Assembly: GCA_963746805.1 (NCBI GenBank)
Contig: CAVVCQ010000001.1
Coordinates: 496,001 to 560,000, forward strand
Reading direction: 5' to 3'
Length of the DNA stretch: 64,000 nt
Origin: DATHTC01 sp963746805
Lineage (GTDB): Bacteria; Actinomycetota; Thermoleophilia; Gaiellales; Gaiellaceae
The notes beneath the pieces are model-generated. The model saw nothing but the letters and a program-made list of their open reading frames with translations, made no database searches and was not told where the DNA came from. Made by a program: the position numbers and the translations under genes. Below, piece after piece: positions 8,055-15,781 of this stretch. The stretch's first letter is position 1, and every line of letters starts with the position of its first letter.

Positions 8055-9131
8055 CTAAGCGGCTACCTCCGCCGAGACGCCGAGCGTTGCGAGCAGCTCG
8101 CGCCGGCTGTGGATGCCGACCTTGTCGAAGACCGATTTCAGATGGTCCTGGACCGTGTGAGGCGAGATGAAGAGACGCCCTGCGACCGCGCGAGTGTCGA
8201 GCCCGAGGACGACCAGCGCGACGACGTCTCGCTCGCGTCGGGAGAGCGCGTACGCGCGACAGAGCAGTCTGTACGTTTCCGCCGGAGTCGCCGAGCGCAG
8301 GCTGACAGCGGTCTCGCCGTCTCGTTCACCGTCGAGCGGTGCAGCTTCGACCATCACCCATCGCCCGTCGACGGCCTGGACGAGCGCCCGCGCCTCCGTC
8401 CTGTCCTGACCCGATCGCGCCCGCGTCGCCGCCGGATAGACGACCGAGGGCAGCATTCCCCATCGTGCGAAGAGAGCGGCCGAGGGCAGTGCGTCGATCC
8501 AGGCTCGCGCCCCTGCCGTCCAGCTCACCGCATTCAGCCCCCCATCGAGCACGATCACGCCCGGTGGGCTGCTGCCGACGGTGCCGTCAGGAAGGCCCAT
8601 CGCGCTGCGCCGCAGGGCAGATCCGAGCTGCGATCCCACCTGCTCGAGAAGATCGACGTCCTGCTGATCGAACGGCTGGTCGTCCTGGTCGCGATACGCC
8701 TCGATCCACCCCCAGCAGCCGAGCGCATCTCGACACGCCGCCACGGCGACGTCGCCGATCCCGACCGGCCGCATCACCTGGTCCCAACGCGACGAGCAGG
8801 CGAGGTCACCGTGCGTGTCGAGACTGAGACTCCCGGACGGATTCGCCCGCCGGGCGACGTCGTGCTTCGCGGCGAATTTGTCGCCGCCGTACTCCAACTC
8901 GAGCGACCTCGGCACGCCGGGGCCGAAGTCGTGCTCGGCGATCCCGCTGCTCGGGAGCAACGTTTCCGGATCGGAGAGCGGCCAGCACCAGCGATCGAAG
9001 CCGATCACCCGCTGGAGGTCTGCGATCGCCTCGCGCCGGATCGAATCGCAGTCCAGCGTCGACTCCGCCAACCGCTCGAGTCGGTCGCGGCAGTGACTTC
9101 GCGCTTGCTCGGTCGCCATCGCATCGAGCAT
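8055..9131 (-). CDS. LuxR-family regulator with GAF-like sensor domain
   Basis: 358 residues. The N-terminal half (about 1-170) reads like a GAF/sensor domain (...VIGFDRWCWPL..., then FDQQDVDLLEQVGSQLGSAL). The C-terminal 60 residues are a LuxR/GerE helix-turn-helix (LSRRERDVVALVVLGLDTR, then SPHTVQDHLKSVFDKVG). It lacks a receiver domain and so is probably a one-component ligand sensor. It diverges from the secreted SnoaL-like gene at 9250, its likeliest target. Alternative ATG at 9119; neither start has a clear ribosome site. The ligand is unknown. Confidence 0.85.
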   Translation of the reverse strand: MLDAMATEQARSHCRDRLERLAESTLDCDSIRREAIADLQRVIGFDRWCWPLSDPETLLPSSGIAEHDFGPGVPRSLELEYGGDKFAAKHDVARRANPSGSLSLDTHGDLACSSRWDQVMRPVGIGDVAVAACRDALGCWGWIEAYRDQDDQPFDQQDVDLLEQVGSQLGSALRRSAMGLPDGTVGSSPPGVIVLDGGLNAVSWTAGARAWIDALPSAALFARWGMLPSVVYPAATRARSGQDRTEARALVQAVDGRWVMVEAAPLDGERDGETAVSLRSATPAETYRLLCRAYALSRRERDVVALVVLGLDTRAVAGRLFISPHTVQDHLKSVFDKVGIHSRRELLATLGVSAEVAA

Positions 9132-9249
9132 ACGTCTGTGACGATCCGCACGAAAGACCCCAGATTCCTGGGATTGCTCGGGCTCTGGGAGTCACCGAGC
9201 ATTCGTCGCGGGATCGCATCAGGCGGTTCCAGCAGAGAGGAGCGCTCCA

Positions 9250-9771
9250 ATGACCCAGCTCAGTGTCTCCGGGAGAAGAGTGGGAGTCACCGTGGCCCTG
9301 GTGATCGCGGGCGCCCTGCTCGTGGCCGTCACGGCCGTCGTGGCGGCGCCCGCCGGAAGCTCAGGCCTGACGAACGACGCGGCGAAGGTCGAGCGTCTAC
9401 GCGAAACCGAGTTGACGCGCCTGCGCGCCCTGGTGGAAGCGGACATGACAGTTGCAGGACCGATCCACGCGGACGACTTCCGACTTGTTCCTCCTCACGG
9501 AGGGGGGACGTCGCGTGAGGAGTATCTCGGCGCAGTCGCTGCGGGCGACATCGACTATCTGGTGTTCGAGCCGATCTCCGAGATGGACGTGCGCCTGTAC
9601 GGCAGCGGGGCAGTGCTCACCTACAAGTCCAGGATCGACATCGTCGTCGCCGGGCTGGGACGGTTTGCGCACGACACCTGGCACACCTACGTCTACGAGC
9701 TCCGCAAGGGGCGCTGGCAGGTCGTCTGGGAGCAAGCGACCGCGATCGGCGGATTCCCGCCGCCGGGCTGA
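9250..9771 (+). CDS. Exported SnoaL/DUF4440-like (NTF2 fold) protein
   Basis: 173 residues. Residues 1-35 form a signal peptide: basic N-region, then a hydrophobic stretch VALVIAGALLVAVTAVVAA. The remainder has the DUF4440 pattern: helix ERLRETELTRLRALVEADM, then DFRLVPPHGGGTSREEYLG, then a beta-rich end with W-x-x-V-WEQAT. Such proteins are ligand-binding or have no known activity. GAGAGGAG precedes ATG 9250, and a strong terminator follows. It diverges from the LuxR regulator at 9131. Confidence 0.8.
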   Translation: MTQLSVSGRRVGVTVALVIAGALLVAVTAVVAAPAGSSGLTNDAAKVERLRETELTRLRALVEADMTVAGPIHADDFRLVPPHGGGTSREEYLGAVAAGDIDYLVFEPISEMDVRLYGSGAVLTYKSRIDIVVAGLGRFAHDTWHTYVYELRKGRWQVVWEQATAIGGFPPPG

Positions 9772-9798
9772 GGCCCTGCGCCGCTGCTCGCCCATGAA

Positions 9799-9827
9799 GA
9801 AAAAGCCCTGGAGATCAGGGCTTTTTC
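9799..9827. terminator. Rho-independent terminator (bidirectional)
   Basis: Perfect 12-bp stem GAAAAAGCCCTG/CAGGGCTTTTTC with a 5-nt loop, A-rich and T-rich ends giving a U-tract in both directions. It serves the convergent genes ending at 9771 and 9892. Confidence 0.93.
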
Positions 9828-9891
9828 TATGGGTCACGACCGCCCCCGAACGTGTCGGATCCGCGTGCCGTGCACGCACCTCTACGAGCGG

Positions 9892-10413
9892 TCAGGAACT
9901 TCCCGCCTCCACATGCATCCGGCGGCCACTGGCGGTTGCGCGAATGCCGCTTCCGACGATGTTGCCGGCCGGATCATGGAGCGCCGTCGTGGACTGTGCG
10001 GTGAACGTCTCGCCGTCCGGCGCGACCGACACCTCGGCGTTGAGCGTCGCCGTGCCCACGTACGCGCCTGTCTGCGGGTTGAAGCGGAAGAACATGCGCG
10101 TCACTGCGTAGAGCCGGACACCTACTCGCTTCCACGCGCCATGCGCTGAGCCGCGGGTTGCGGGCGCGGAGTTCGACGTCTCGATCGTATTGCCATCGGC
10201 GGTGAAGGTCGCGAGCGCCCTGCCGACCGACGGGACGCCGGGCGGCGGGTCGAGCAGCGTCACGGCGACGTCCCACGTCCCGACCAGCGACCGCCCACGG
10301 CCGTCGCGCTCGCTGTCGCCACCGGCGGCTGCTCCGCCCGAGATCGCGGCGGTGACGAGGGCGCCCACGCCAAGCACGATGATTGCGCGGAGAAGCGATC
10401 CTTTGCGCTTCAT
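9892..10413 (-). CDS. Small exported beta-rich protein (paralogue 1 of 3)
   Basis: 173 residues with signal peptide (MKRKGSLLRAIIVLGVGAL... to about residue 30). The mature part shares a pattern with the proteins at 14867 and 21846: GTWDVAVTLLDPPPG, then HGAWKRVGVRLYAVT, then MFFRFNPQTGAYVGT, then HDPAGNIV. The repeated strand-turn pattern suggests a lipocalin-like or beta-barrel fold, but I know no assigned function. AAGGAGC precedes ATG 10413. It lies 72 bp downstream of the BTAD regulator gene on the same strand, so the two probably form one operon. Confidence 0.75.
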   Translation of the reverse strand: MKRKGSLLRAIIVLGVGALVTAAISGGAAAGGDSERDGRGRSLVGTWDVAVTLLDPPPGVPSVGRALATFTADGNTIETSNSAPATRGSAHGAWKRVGVRLYAVTRMFFRFNPQTGAYVGTATLNAEVSVAPDGETFTAQSTTALHDPAGNIVGSGIRATASGRRMHVEAGSS

Positions 10414-10485
10414 TGTCGTTGCTCCTTCCAATTCGGCCCGGTGAAAACGATGTGTCTCACCGCCGTGTTGCAATCTCGTTGCAGA

Positions 10486-13320
10486 TCAGTCTGCGGCGTG
10501 AGGGAACGCGCGGCGGGCCTCGATGAGCAGCTCGGCCAGCAGCGAGGCGTGATCTGCCTCGAGAGCGGCCGTGTCCAACCGTGAACCGCGCGCGAGGGCG
10601 AGTGCCTCGTCGCGGACGGCAAGCTCTGCGGGGATTGGCGCGCTTCCGGCCGCGCCCTGAAGGTTTTCGGCCGCGCGCACGAGTCGAGCTGCGAGAGCGC
10701 CGTCACCGTTCCTGGCGGCGAGGAGAGCGAGGCCGTAGCACGCGCTCGCGCCGATTCCGGGAAAGCCGAGCTCGTTCGCGTGCTCGAGCGCCTCGAGCAA
10801 CTGTGCCGCAGCCTCCTCCCGACCCTCCTGCGCTCCGGCAATACCGAGGCGCACCAGAGCAAGTGCCGTCCCCTCGCGATCACCGCCGGCTCGCGAGAGC
10901 TCCAGGGCTCGACCGCCAGCCGCGCGCGTCTCTTCGTACATGCGCGCGTTGAGAGCGGCCTCGGCCAGGATGAAAAGGGCGATCGCCTCCGTACGCCGGC
11001 TCCCCATCTTCCGCGCGACGGCGACCGCCTCTCTGCAGCGGGCCTCGGCGCGGTCGTAGTCGCCCGCCATGCCGGCGACCGCGGTCAGGACGTTGAGCGA
11101 CGTGGCCGTCGGCCGCAACGAAGCGGTTGCGCGCGCGACGGTGAGGCCCTCGCGGGCGAGCGTCTCGGCGCGCCCGAGCTCACCTGCGAGCCGTGCCAGC
11201 AGCGCCGCGCCTGCGAGAGCCTCCGCGCGAACCCTTGACTGCTCCGGAGGCGCAACAGCGAGGGCGCGCTCGAGCCAGGCGTGGCCCTGGCGGACGTAGC
11301 CTCGGATCAGCCAGTAGTGACGGAGCTCCGCTGCGAGGGGCAGCGCGGTCTCGTCGCCGGTCGACAGCGCCCACTCGAGCGCTGCGTGCAGATTCGCGCG
11401 CTCGAGGTCCAGCGCCGCGAGCCCGTCCGCCTGTTTCCGCGGATCGAACCGGACGTAGTCAGGGCTCGCCGCGCGCGCCAGCGCCAGGTATCGCTCGGCG
11501 TGAAGGTGGCGATACGTCGTCGCCGTGCGGGAGCTCTCGAGCCGTTCGGTCGCGTAGGCCCTGATCGTCTCGAGCAGGTGGTAGCGGTCCGTCCTCCGGC
11601 CCGTGGGAACGACGAGCGACCACTCGATCAGCTGTTCGATGAGTGCGCGCGCTCGCTCGTCGTCGCCGTCGAGGCAGACAGCTGCGGTCGACGGGACGTC
11701 GAATCCGCCGACGAACACCGAGAGCCGCCCGAGGAGCAGGCGCTCTTCGTCCGAGAGCAGCGCGAAGCTCCAGTCGATGGTGGCGCGGATCGTCTGGTGC
11801 CGCGGGTCGACCATGCGCCGCCGAGACCGCAGCAGACCCAGGCGGTCGTCGAGGCGGCGTGCGATCTCGCCGATCGAAAGATGCCCGGCGCGCGCCGCAG
11901 CGAGCTCGATCGCGAGTGGCAGTCCGTCGAGCTCTCGGCAGATCCGCGCCACATCGGTCAGGTGTGTCGCGTCCGCGGCGAGGTCGCGGCGAACGGCGGT
12001 AGCGCGGTCGATGAAGAGCTGGACCGAGGCGGATGGCGCCGGATCGCCGGCCGTTGCATCCTCCGGAGGCGTCGGCAAGGGATGGACGGGGTACTCGTGC
12101 TCACCGTCGAGCTCGAGGGGAGCCCGGCTCGTCGCCAGGACGCGGACGCTCGCGCATGCCCTGAGAACCGTGTAGACGAGCTCTGCGCAGGGGTCGAGGA
12201 GGTGCTCGCAGTTGTCGAGGACGAGCAGCGTCTCCGAATGGCGCAGGTGCTCCGTCAACACGTCGAGGAGCGCTCGATCAGGCCGCTCGGAAGCTCCCGT
12301 CGCGTCCACGACTGCGCTCGATACGAGAGCGGGATCCGTCACCGACGCCAGGTCCACGAACCAGACGCCGTCCCGCCACGCCCTCGCTTGCTCGTGGGCA
12401 ACCTCGAGCGCCAGCCTTGTCTTCCCGGCCCCACCCGTGCCGGTCAGCGTGACCAGGCGTCCTTTGCGGAGCTCGTGCGCGATCTCTGCGAGCTCCTGCT
12501 CGCGCCCGACGAAGCTCGTCAGCGGCGCGGGGAGGTTGTGACGGGCCTCGGCGGGCGGGGACTGCGGGACCTCGTGTCGCAGCACGGCCCGCTCGAGCGC
12601 TCGGAGCTCCTCGCTCGGCTCGAGACCGAGCTCCTTCGAGAGGAGCGACTGCGCGCGCCGATAGGCGTCGAGCGCGTCGGCTTGTCGCTCGGAGCGGTAG
12701 AGCGCGACGATCAGCTGGCGCCAGAACCGCTCTCGCAGCGGCTCCTCGGCGACCAGTCGCTCCAGCTCGGAGACGAGCTCGGCGTGTGCTCCGAGGGCAA
12801 GCTCCGCATCCATGCGCTCCTCGATGCAGCTGAGGCGGAGCTCGTCCAGGCGTCGAGCCTCGAGGTCGAGCGATCCGCCGTCGGCGACGTCGATGAGAGC
12901 CGCGCCCCGCCAAAGCGCGAGCGCCGAGCGCAGTGCCTCCGCCGCAAGCCCGGCTGCGCCGCCGCGGAGAAGGTCGCGTCCTCGACGGAGTTCCTGCTCG
13001 AAGCGTCTGGCGTCGAGGCGATCCGACTCGACCTCGATCGCGTAACCGCCTGCGCGGGCGACCACCGCGTCCCCGGGCAGCGCCGCCCGCAGTCGAGAGA
13101 CGTAGGCCCGAAGGGTCGTGTCGGCGCCCGGCGGTGGCGTGCCATGCCAGAGCTCGTCGATCAGACGGCGGGTCGGCACCGGGCGCCCCGGATCGAGAAG
13201 CAACAGCGCGAGCAGGGCGCGCTGCCGGCGCCCGCCCAGTGCCAGCGGCCGCCCCTCGCGGACAACCTCGACCGGGCCGAGGATCCGGAACTCGGCCGGC
13301 GCACCTGCCTGACCGATCAC
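10486..13320 (-). CDS. AfsR/SARP-type regulator: BTAD, NB-ARC ATPase and TPR
   Basis: About 944 residues. Order: OmpR/PhoB-type winged helix (about 10-95), bacterial transcriptional activator domain (about 98-240), NB-ARC ATPase (about 265-520; P-loop LTGTGGAGKTRLALEVA, Walker B TLLVLDNCEHL), then TPR repeats to the end. The family activates secondary metabolism or differentiation genes in Actinomycetota. The GTG at 13320 fits the conserved FRILGPVEV start; the open frame upstream (to 14439) mirrors the LanC-like gene and is not real. It ends just before the exported-protein gene 9892-10413. Confidence 0.9.
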   Translation of the reverse strand: MIGQAGAPAEFRILGPVEVVREGRPLALGGRRQRALLALLLLDPGRPVPTRRLIDELWHGTPPPGADTTLRAYVSRLRAALPGDAVVARAGGYAIEVESDRLDARRFEQELRRGRDLLRGGAAGLAAEALRSALALWRGAALIDVADGGSLDLEARRLDELRLSCIEERMDAELALGAHAELVSELERLVAEEPLRERFWRQLIVALYRSERQADALDAYRRAQSLLSKELGLEPSEELRALERAVLRHEVPQSPPAEARHNLPAPLTSFVGREQELAEIAHELRKGRLVTLTGTGGAGKTRLALEVAHEQARAWRDGVWFVDLASVTDPALVSSAVVDATGASERPDRALLDVLTEHLRHSETLLVLDNCEHLLDPCAELVYTVLRACASVRVLATSRAPLELDGEHEYPVHPLPTPPEDATAGDPAPSASVQLFIDRATAVRRDLAADATHLTDVARICRELDGLPLAIELAAARAGHLSIGEIARRLDDRLGLLRSRRRMVDPRHQTIRATIDWSFALLSDEERLLLGRLSVFVGGFDVPSTAAVCLDGDDERARALIEQLIEWSLVVPTGRRTDRYHLLETIRAYATERLESSRTATTYRHLHAERYLALARAASPDYVRFDPRKQADGLAALDLERANLHAALEWALSTGDETALPLAAELRHYWLIRGYVRQGHAWLERALAVAPPEQSRVRAEALAGAALLARLAGELGRAETLAREGLTVARATASLRPTATSLNVLTAVAGMAGDYDRAEARCREAVAVARKMGSRRTEAIALFILAEAALNARMYEETRAAGGRALELSRAGGDREGTALALVRLGIAGAQEGREEAAAQLLEALEHANELGFPGIGASACYGLALLAARNGDGALAARLVRAAENLQGAAGSAPIPAELAVRDEALALARGSRLDTAALEADHASLLAELLIEARRAFPHAAD

Positions 13321-13379
13321 TCCGCGAGTATCCACCGCCGGCGGCGGCCGCAGAAGGCTGCGGGCGACTGTCGGCAATC

Positions 13380-13431
13380 GCCGACGGAGAGCCGCTCGCC
13401 CGAGGCGGGACTCCAGAAGGTTGGCTAGCCC
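13380..13431 (+). repeat. Partial copy of tmRNA internal sequence
   Basis: Aligns without gaps to ssrA nt 4991-5042, 46 of 52 bases identical by eye, same orientation, 8.4 kb away. Similarity stops at both ends: the tRNA-like 3' part of tmRNA does not follow. The LanC-like frame has a stop inside it (13426-13428) and similarity to LanC proteins starts about 30 bp beyond its right end. Confidence 0.8.
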
Positions 13432-13569
13432 CGCGCTCCTGGGCCTGACAGGCTGCGTGTCCTGATCCTCTTTCGGCCCCAGGAGCACGAGCCGCTGCGG
13501 GACGATCCGTGGGACGAGCGACGCGTTCGCGCTGCGATTACCGGCGTCGTCGCCGCCACCGAGGCGGCG

Positions 13570-14559
13570 TTGCCGGCGGAAGGCTTGTGGCCCGCGCACG
13601 AGCGCGACCAGGACGAGCCGGAGCCGCCGGACGCGTACACGGGCGTCTACCTCGGTGCGGCCGGCGTCGCGTGGGCGCTCGGCCGGCTCGGGAGCGCCAT
13701 CGACGTGGAGGCCGTGGTACAGCGCGCGTACGCCCGGTGGCCCGAGCTGCCCGAGGACCGTGGCCCGGGCGTCATGTTCGGCGAGGCGGGCTTCCTGCGG
13801 ATCCTCGGCTCCGACAGGCTCGCCGAGGTCGTGCTCTCGAACGCGGCGAACCCGACGAACGAGTGGCTGTGGGGCGCGCCGGGGACGATGCTCGCCGCCG
13901 AGGCCGTCCCAGGATGCGAAGACGCGTGGCGCGCGAGCGCCGACGCGCTGTGGGCCACGTGGGACGGGCCAGTTTGGACGCAACACCTCCCGACGCGCGT
14001 TGACCGGGTGCTCGGCGCGGCGCACGGGTTCGTCGGCAACGTGCGCGCACTTGCGGGCAGGCCCGACCTGCTCGGAGCGGAACGGCTGGCCGAACTGGAA
14101 GAGCGAACCGTGGAGGTGCTGCACGCCGAGGCGCTCCGGGACGGCGACCTCGCCAACTGGCCGCCTGTGTATGCGACACCCGACCCCGAGCGAATCCGTG
14201 TTCAGTGGTGTCACGGCGCGCCCGGCGTGATCACGTCGACCGCCGCGCTCGCGCCAGCAAACAACGCCCTCACCAGTCTGCTCGTCGCCGGCGGAGAGCT
14301 GACCTGGCAGGCCGGCCCGCTCCGGAAGGGTGGGAGCCTCTGCCACGGGACGGCCGGCAACGGCTGGGCCTTCCTCAAGCTCTGGAAGCGAACCGGCGAC
14401 GAGGGGTGGCTCGGGAGGGCGCGCGCGTTCGCGATGCATGCGCTCGAGCAGATCGACGGCGCGCGCTTCTCACTGTGGACGGGCGACCTCGGTATCGCGC
14501 TGTACCTGCAGGCGTGCCTCGACCGTGACGACCGCTTCCCGACGATCGACGACTGGTAG
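13570..14559 (+). CDS. LanC-like (lanthionine synthetase C-like) protein, 5' end damaged
   Basis: At least 329 residues. LanC-like proteins have an alpha/alpha-toroid with a zinc held by Cys, Cys, His. Visible ligand motifs are WCHGAPG (Cys at about 214) and LCHGTAGNG (Cys and His at about 258-259), with YLGAAGVAWAL and WTGDLGIALYL as toroid repeats. The family-like N-terminus (LFRPQEHEPLRDDPWDE) lies upstream in the same frame from 13462, but no ATG, GTG or TTG exists between the stop at 13426 and TTG 13570. The real start is thus lost, or is a rare codon such as CTG 13462. No LanB or LanM is nearby, so this is a stand-alone LanC-like protein. Confidence 0.75.
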   Translation: MPAEGLWPAHERDQDEPEPPDAYTGVYLGAAGVAWALGRLGSAIDVEAVVQRAYARWPELPEDRGPGVMFGEAGFLRILGSDRLAEVVLSNAANPTNEWLWGAPGTMLAAEAVPGCEDAWRASADALWATWDGPVWTQHLPTRVDRVLGAAHGFVGNVRALAGRPDLLGAERLAELEERTVEVLHAEALRDGDLANWPPVYATPDPERIRVQWCHGAPGVITSTAALAPANNALTSLLVAGGELTWQAGPLRKGGSLCHGTAGNGWAFLKLWKRTGDEGWLGRARAFAMHALEQIDGARFSLWTGDLGIALYLQACLDRDDRFPTIDDW

Positions 14560-14622
14560 GCGCCCCTCCGCCGAGCCGGACGCGGGCTCGATCAGCTTCG
14601 AGAGTCCCTCGCGTTGGCCGAC

Positions 14623-14703
14623 TCAGGCGGTCGCCGGCTGCGAGCAGACGGGCTCGAGCAACCCGAGCTCGTGTGCGCGGCCGGCTCCGCGCATTCGTTT
14701 CAT
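14623..14703 (-). CDS. Possible 26-residue peptide gene
   Basis: A short ORF, MKRMRGAGRAHELGLLEPVC then SQPATA and a stop, has an excellent ribosome site AAGGAGG four bases before ATG 14703. It is convergent with the LanC-like gene and contains one Cys, one Ser and one Thr near its end. No homologue is known to me. It could be a peptide precursor, a leader peptide or chance. A sequence resembling the element at 15754 and 21457 lies about 60 bp upstream. Confidence 0.35.
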   Translation of the reverse strand: MKRMRGAGRAHELGLLEPVCSQPATA

Positions 14704-14760
14704 AGCGCCTCCTTGGTCGTCCAGGGCCCTTGACCCTAGGAACGGAGGCACGACGCGGCA

Positions 14761-14785
14761 TCAGCGGAGTTACCGTAGTTTCGGC
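14761..14785 (-). promoter_or_regulatory. Degenerate copy of the AAACGTAGGGAAACGCC element
   Basis: On the minus strand this reads GAAACTACGGTAACTCCG followed by CTGAT. It resembles the element 3' of both MalT-like genes (AAAC, TA, GG, AAC and TGAT blocks in order) and points to the short ORF at 14703. Similarity is partial, so it may be chance. Confidence 0.25.
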
Positions 14786-14826
14786 GCAGGCATGCCGTGG
14801 TTGCGCGGCGCTTGGTCCAGAGAGGC

Positions 14827-14858
14827 GGAGAGGGCCCGCCGCCGGGCGAGCCCTCTCC
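14827..14858. terminator. Hairpin terminator
   Basis: GGAGAGGGC pairs with GCCCTCTCC across a 14-nt loop just past the stop of the exported-protein gene at 14867. No U-tract. Confidence 0.65.
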
Positions 14859-14866
14859 GTCGGGCC

Positions 14867-15385
14867 TTACGGGATATCGGGAAGCGGCTCGACGTTGATC
14901 CGCTCGGCGGTCACGAGATCCTTGCGCGTGTTGCTGCCGGGGAGCAGGTTGCCGTTCGCGTCGCGCAGCTCGCCGATGGCCACGCCGCTGAACGACTGCC
15001 CGTCGTGCGCGAGCTCGAGCTCGTGCCTGAGCTTCAGCGTGCCGATGAAGGCGCCGCTGACGGGGTCGTAGCGGAAGAACACGGCCGTCGAGCCGTACGC
15101 GCGGTTGCCGATCCGCTTCCAGGTGCCGTGCGACGGGCTGCGAACCGTCGCGCCGCCGTTCGCGATCTCCACCACGGTTCCGCCGCCGCTGTACGACACA
15201 AGCGACTTCAGCGGGGGCAGCGCCGGACCGCGGTCCACGGTCTGCATCCACGACCCGACGATCTTCGTGCTCGCCGAGTCGCTCGCGCGGTTGTTGCCGG
15301 CCGACGCGGAGAGCGCGCCGACTGCGACCGCGGTTGCCAGGACGATCGCTGCGATCGTCCCGATCACTGTCCTCTGAGAGGCCAT
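14867..15385 (-). CDS. Small exported beta-rich protein (paralogue 2 of 3)
   Basis: 172 residues with signal peptide (about 1-30, hydrophobic VIGTIAAIVLATAVAVGAL). Mature pattern: VGSWMQTVDRGPALPPL, then HGTWKRIGNRAYGSTAVFFR, then DPVSGAFIGTLKLRHELEL, DGQSF, DANGNLLPGS, ending VEPLPDIP. It is closest to the protein at 21846, with which it occupies the same third position of the mirrored module. AAAGGAGC precedes ATG 15385. Function unknown; export implies an envelope or extracellular role. Confidence 0.78.
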   Translation of the reverse strand: MASQRTVIGTIAAIVLATAVAVGALSASAGNNRASDSASTKIVGSWMQTVDRGPALPPLKSLVSYSGGGTVVEIANGGATVRSPSHGTWKRIGNRAYGSTAVFFRYDPVSGAFIGTLKLRHELELAHDGQSFSGVAIGELRDANGNLLPGSNTRKDLVTAERINVEPLPDIP

Positions 15386-15431
15386 GCCCAGCTCCTTTCC
15401 GACTCGAGGTCGAGGTGGGTGAGGGCGGCGT

Positions 15432-15725
15432 TCATCGCCGGCCGTCGGGCTGGATCACCGGCGATATCCGCTCGAGCGGAACGCCGGCCCGCACGTAGGC
15501 CTCGCGGACGAGCGTCTCCGACGTCGCCTCGAACGTGGCCATGAAGGCCTCGTCGCCCGGAATGATCGTCGCGCGGACGTAGCGGACCGACTGCCCCTGC
15601 TTCGTCATCTCGGCGGTCGTACGCCGGACGTCCCGAACGGCGTCGCGAAGCGTCTCCGCAGAGCTCCCGGGCCCGTAGTGCTCGACCAGGTAGGTGCCCC
15701 ACGTCTCGCCGCCCTCGTCTTGCAT
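15432..15725 (-). CDS. DUF4242 (SCO4226-like) protein
   Basis: 97 residues of the small ferredoxin-like alpha/beta family typified by nickel-binding SCO4226 of Streptomyces. Signature: YLVEHYGPG near the start, GQSVRYVRATIIPGDEAFMATFEA in the middle (about residues 43-66), REAYVRAGVPLERISPVI near the end. Metal binding is not proven here; only one His (in VEHY) is seen. It lies between the MalT-like regulator gene and the exported-protein gene, 46 bp before the latter, in one apparent operon. Confidence 0.82.
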   Translation of the reverse strand: MQDEGGETWGTYLVEHYGPGSSAETLRDAVRDVRRTTAEMTKQGQSVRYVRATIIPGDEAFMATFEATSETLVREAYVRAGVPLERISPVIQPDGRR

Positions 15726-15753
15726 GCGGACGACGGTAGGAGGGCGCGGCGTT

Positions 15754-15781
15754 CGCGGAATCGGGCGTTTCCCTACGTTTG
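15754..15781 (-). promoter_or_regulatory. Conserved element between MalT-like and DUF4242 genes (left arm)
   Basis: On the minus strand it reads CAAACGTAGGGAAACGCC, then CGATTCCGCG. The same sequence with few changes is found in the right arm at 21457-21484. The first nine bases are the last two codons and stop of the regulator gene; the rest is non-coding yet conserved. It may be a regulator-binding site or promoter for the DUF4242 gene. Confidence 0.45.

Noticed and set aside
4790..13431. Genomic island or prophage integrated at ssrA
   Set aside because: ssrA has an intact tRNA-like 3' end, no integrase or phage gene is nearby, and the distant copy comes from the interior of tmRNA, not the usual attachment segment.
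13462..14703. Complete lanthipeptide biosynthesis cluster
   Set aside because: Only a LanC-like protein is present; no LanB, LanM, LanT or protease. The short ORF is unproven as a precursor.
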